Below are positions 8,216 to 10,641 of a DNA stretch of 10,641 nucleotides, one piece after another (position 1 is the first letter of the stretch; each line of letters opens with the position of its first letter). The notes under the pieces are model-generated. The model was given only the letters and a program-made list of their open reading frames with translations, was not told where the DNA came from and did not search any database. The stretch spans positions 1-10,641 of the forward strand of contig QAXH01002479.1 in assembly GCA_004335635.1 (NCBI GenBank). The letters are read 5' to 3'. Position numbers and translations under genes: made by a program. This stretch comes from Chloromonas sp. AAM2 (Eukaryota; Chlorophyta; Chlorophyceae; Chlamydomonadales; Chlamydomonadaceae).

Positions 8216-10595
8216 ATGAGCTTTCAAGGGGCATCCGAGTCGTCCAAGTCTATTCCCGCCCTCGAGGTGGTGGTGGTTGGAAAAGACAATGAGCCAGACA
8301 AGCTGGCCAAGGGTAAAACGTTCGCAGCCAGCGGTGGCTTGCGCATCTGCATCTCTGTGAGTAATATTGCGTGCGTTTTGGGTTGGCGAAAAAGCCGGAC
8401 GGCTTATGTGGGCAGAAAACCCTTGGTGGCATGACAGCTGCTATCACAGCCATTCTTGGCCCCAGCAGAGCTGTGCAGTGATTTGGCGCAACTGGCTCGG
8501 GCAGATGGCTCAATCTCGACGTGCACTGCCTGCCGCCACTCGGTTTCTCGACTCGTCTTTTAAACACCGAGCTCGCCAGCTGGCAGCCCTCACCCCAGTG
8601 CCACTTCAAGCTGTGTTCTGCCAAGCAATCATACTAGCTTTGCATGCGATTTCTGTCTTGTTCAGGACCTCACCTACCATGTCCCAGCCATCAATGACAA
8701 GAAGACGAGGGCCTACCTTCTTAAGGGTGTGACAGCCTTCATCGAGCCCTCCCAGCTCACTGCACTCATGGGCCCTTCAGGCTCTGGAAAAACGGTGAGC
8801 GGGTGCACGGCTCGCTGGTTGGGCCAACTGTCAATTTTGTAGCAGTGCTCTCACGCCACTAGATCAGTGCATGGGTTGAACTACTTCAGCCCGCGGTAGA
8901 TCACGCGGCACAGTACGCCGAGAGCTGCGTAAAAGCCTGTGAAAGTCTCCTTTGCAACCTGACAAGGATTGCTGACGACCAGATGTACTCACTCAAACCT
9001 TCCATACAATTGCATTGGCAAGCACATGAACTCCTTCTGCACCAAGCAATTGTATTTGCCACTCTTGTTACGTTTTGGATTCATTCACCCTCTTCATCAC
9101 CATTGCTGAGCCTCGCAGACACTTCTGGACGTGCTTGCTGGCCGCAAAACCGTTGGAACAACCGAAGGCTTGATCTCCTTCGGTGGCCAGACACCAACAT
9201 TGCAGTTCCTGCGCCGCTACACTGGCTATGGTGGGTGGTGCAGCCACTGCCTTCAATATGTACACACGACGACCAGTACAGTTGCACACACTGTCTGCAA
9301 CTTTGGCCATGGCTTGGTGGTCCAAACTATTATACTCACGGCAAGTATGTTGTCATGCTCGGGTGGCATCGCTCGGTAGCCTGAAGCCTTGCCCCAAGAA
9401 TTTCCTGCCAAGAAGGATTCCAGCGCCCATACAGCTGCAGCATATCAATGATGGTTCTATGATGCAAGCAAGAATCTTGCCTGAAGCAGAGCGCAGCTCA
9501 TCAATTCAACACATAAATCCGTCCAATGCTGCCTGCCTGCCTGCCTGCCTGCAGTTGAGCAGTTTGACACGCTGCTGGGAATCCTCACCGTGAGGGAGAT
9601 GGTGAGACACATTCCACACTTTGTTGACATCAGGAAAAAACCACACACCAACACTGGGTGCACTGCATGACAGCTGTTCAGGGAGTGGTTTGCAGGCTGA
9701 AGCAACTAGTCTCCCGGTTCCTTTCAGTTGATGACCCATCCCTGCTGCCCTATGCCCTGCCCATGTTTGAGCCTTACCCGCACATTGTCTTCGGACAGCT
9801 GGTCTTGTCCGATACATGTTCCTTCACCCGCGTGTCTGCAGTTGATGTACACTGCTGAGATGAAGCGATCCCGGCTGGAGCCCCTGTCGTCCAAGGTGGA
9901 AGCGGTGGACCACATCCTGGACAAGCTGGCGCTGGTTGGCTGCAAGTGAGTTGGGTTGCGTGCCGGTAATCAAGATTTGCGTTGGCAGGATGCTGGCGTG
10001 AGGTGCTAGATAATTCACCTGAGCTATGTTGCCACAACCCTCCAGTGCTTCAAACCGATTGGCGTACTCAGCCCGGAAAGTTAGTTTTGATGACGCGCAA
10101 GCTGAGGCGTGATACCCAGACAAGGGGCTTGCACAGAGTTTGGTGAATAAGGCTACCGAGGCTTTGTGCAGGAGCTCACCCAGTGTCTGCCTCACTAACT
10201 GGTTGCACATGGTAAATCTTTTCAGATTTCAATCCACCCTGACCCCTTGTTTTCAGGGACGTTGTGATTGGCTCGGCCATGGTCAAGGGTATCAGCGGAG
10301 GACAGGCCAAGAGAACCAACATCGGCATTGCACTGAGTGAGTGACGGGTGACATAGTATGCCATGCTGTCTGGCTCCTCCACGCCCTGGTTACATGATGT
10401 ACTCTGTGCCAGCTGTGTTTGTTGTCGATAGGTTACTCAGGTTGCACATTTCTGTACATTTTCCCTGCAGTCACGAACCCTCGCGTCCTGTTCCTTGACG
10501 AGCCCACCAGTGGTCTGGACAGCTACACGTCCAATGAAGTCATGACTCTGGTCAAGAGCCTTGTGGCGGACGGAACAACCATCTGTGCGACAATC
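8216..10595 (+). CDS. ABCG (White-like) half-transporter, 5' part: start to D-loop of the nucleotide-binding domain
   Basis: Seven exons join in one frame: 8216-8356, 8666-8794, 9119-9230, 9555-9601, 9842-9945, 10257-10336 and 10471-10595. All introns are GT-AG, and an eighth donor (gtgagt) at 10596 leads out of the window. They encode residues 1-246. After about 45 N-terminal residues the NBD begins (DLTYHVPAINDKK). Walker A is GPSGSGKT at 83-90, in the exon before TLLDVLAGRKT. The Q-loop is VEQFD with Q130. The signature is ISGGQAKRTNIG at 190-201, Walker B is VLFLDE at 210-215 and the D-loop is SGLDS at 218-222. The fragment ends in TTICATI, one residue before the expected H-loop histidine. 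ATG 8216 is chosen because it is the first ATG after an in-frame stop at 8138-8140 and has a gcc context. All catalytic motifs are intact. The membrane domain lies right of the window. It is probably a tandem paralog of the ABCG gene at the left edge; the substrate is unknown. Confidence 0.95.
9531..9552 (+). repeat. GCCT tetranucleotide microsatellite at a 3' splice site
   Basis: The run holds five and a half GCCT units and merges into the acceptor gcag at 9551-9554, just before the Q-loop exon (9555-9601) of the second ABCG gene. It supplies the pyrimidine-rich tract. Because the repeat unit overlaps the splice site, length change by slippage would alter the tract but leave the AG intact. 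Confidence 0.8.
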
Positions 10596-10641
10596 GTGAG
10601 TGTATGAGCAGTCAGTGATTAAGTTTAAGAATGGAGTGATT

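Overview
This window is nuclear DNA from a eukaryote with many small GT-AG introns. A chlorophyte green alga is most likely, possibly of the Chlorophyceae. Three things point that way: short exons of 37-155 nt split by introns mostly of about 140-300 nt, acceptors that nearly always end in gcag, and ABCG-transporter motifs (ISGGQAKR, ATIHSPT, TVTPWWWGL) of a kind I associate with algal and protist White-like half-transporters. The assignment rests on gene style and remembered family features, not on a search.

Layout. (1) Positions 1-3906 (+) hold the 3' part of an ABCG half-transporter: 14 exons encoding 381 residues, from the H-loop through the six-helix membrane domain to the stop. A 55-bp tandem repeat lies in the intron at the left edge. 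(2) Positions 3907 to about 4930 look like a long 3' UTR or spacer, with AATAAA and TGTAA candidates. (3) Positions 4950-5541 (+) are coding-like but broken across three frames, so this is a probable gene relic or a misread small gene. It is followed by a strong 24-bp-arm hairpin (5549-5617) and degenerate GTGTCAC repeats. (4) Positions 5792-6379 (-) are an open frame whose residues fit the HxD...H...R pattern of a 2-oxoglutarate/Fe(II) oxygenase. (5) Positions 6380-8215 have no recognisable gene. (6) Positions 8216-10595 (+) hold the 5' part of a second ABCG half-transporter: seven exons encoding residues 1-246, from the start codon through Walker A, Q-loop, signature, Walker B and D-loop.

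The second gene stops at an intron immediately before the H-loop histidine. The first gene enters the window immediately after an intron at that same point, again just before the histidine. The two partial genes together add up to about one full half-transporter (246 + 381 = 627 residues), in swapped order. The simplest reading is a head-to-tail tandem pair of ABCG paralogs, with each gene continuing beyond one edge. ABCG half-transporters dimerise to export lipids or hydrophobic small molecules, but the substrate cannot be read from this sequence.
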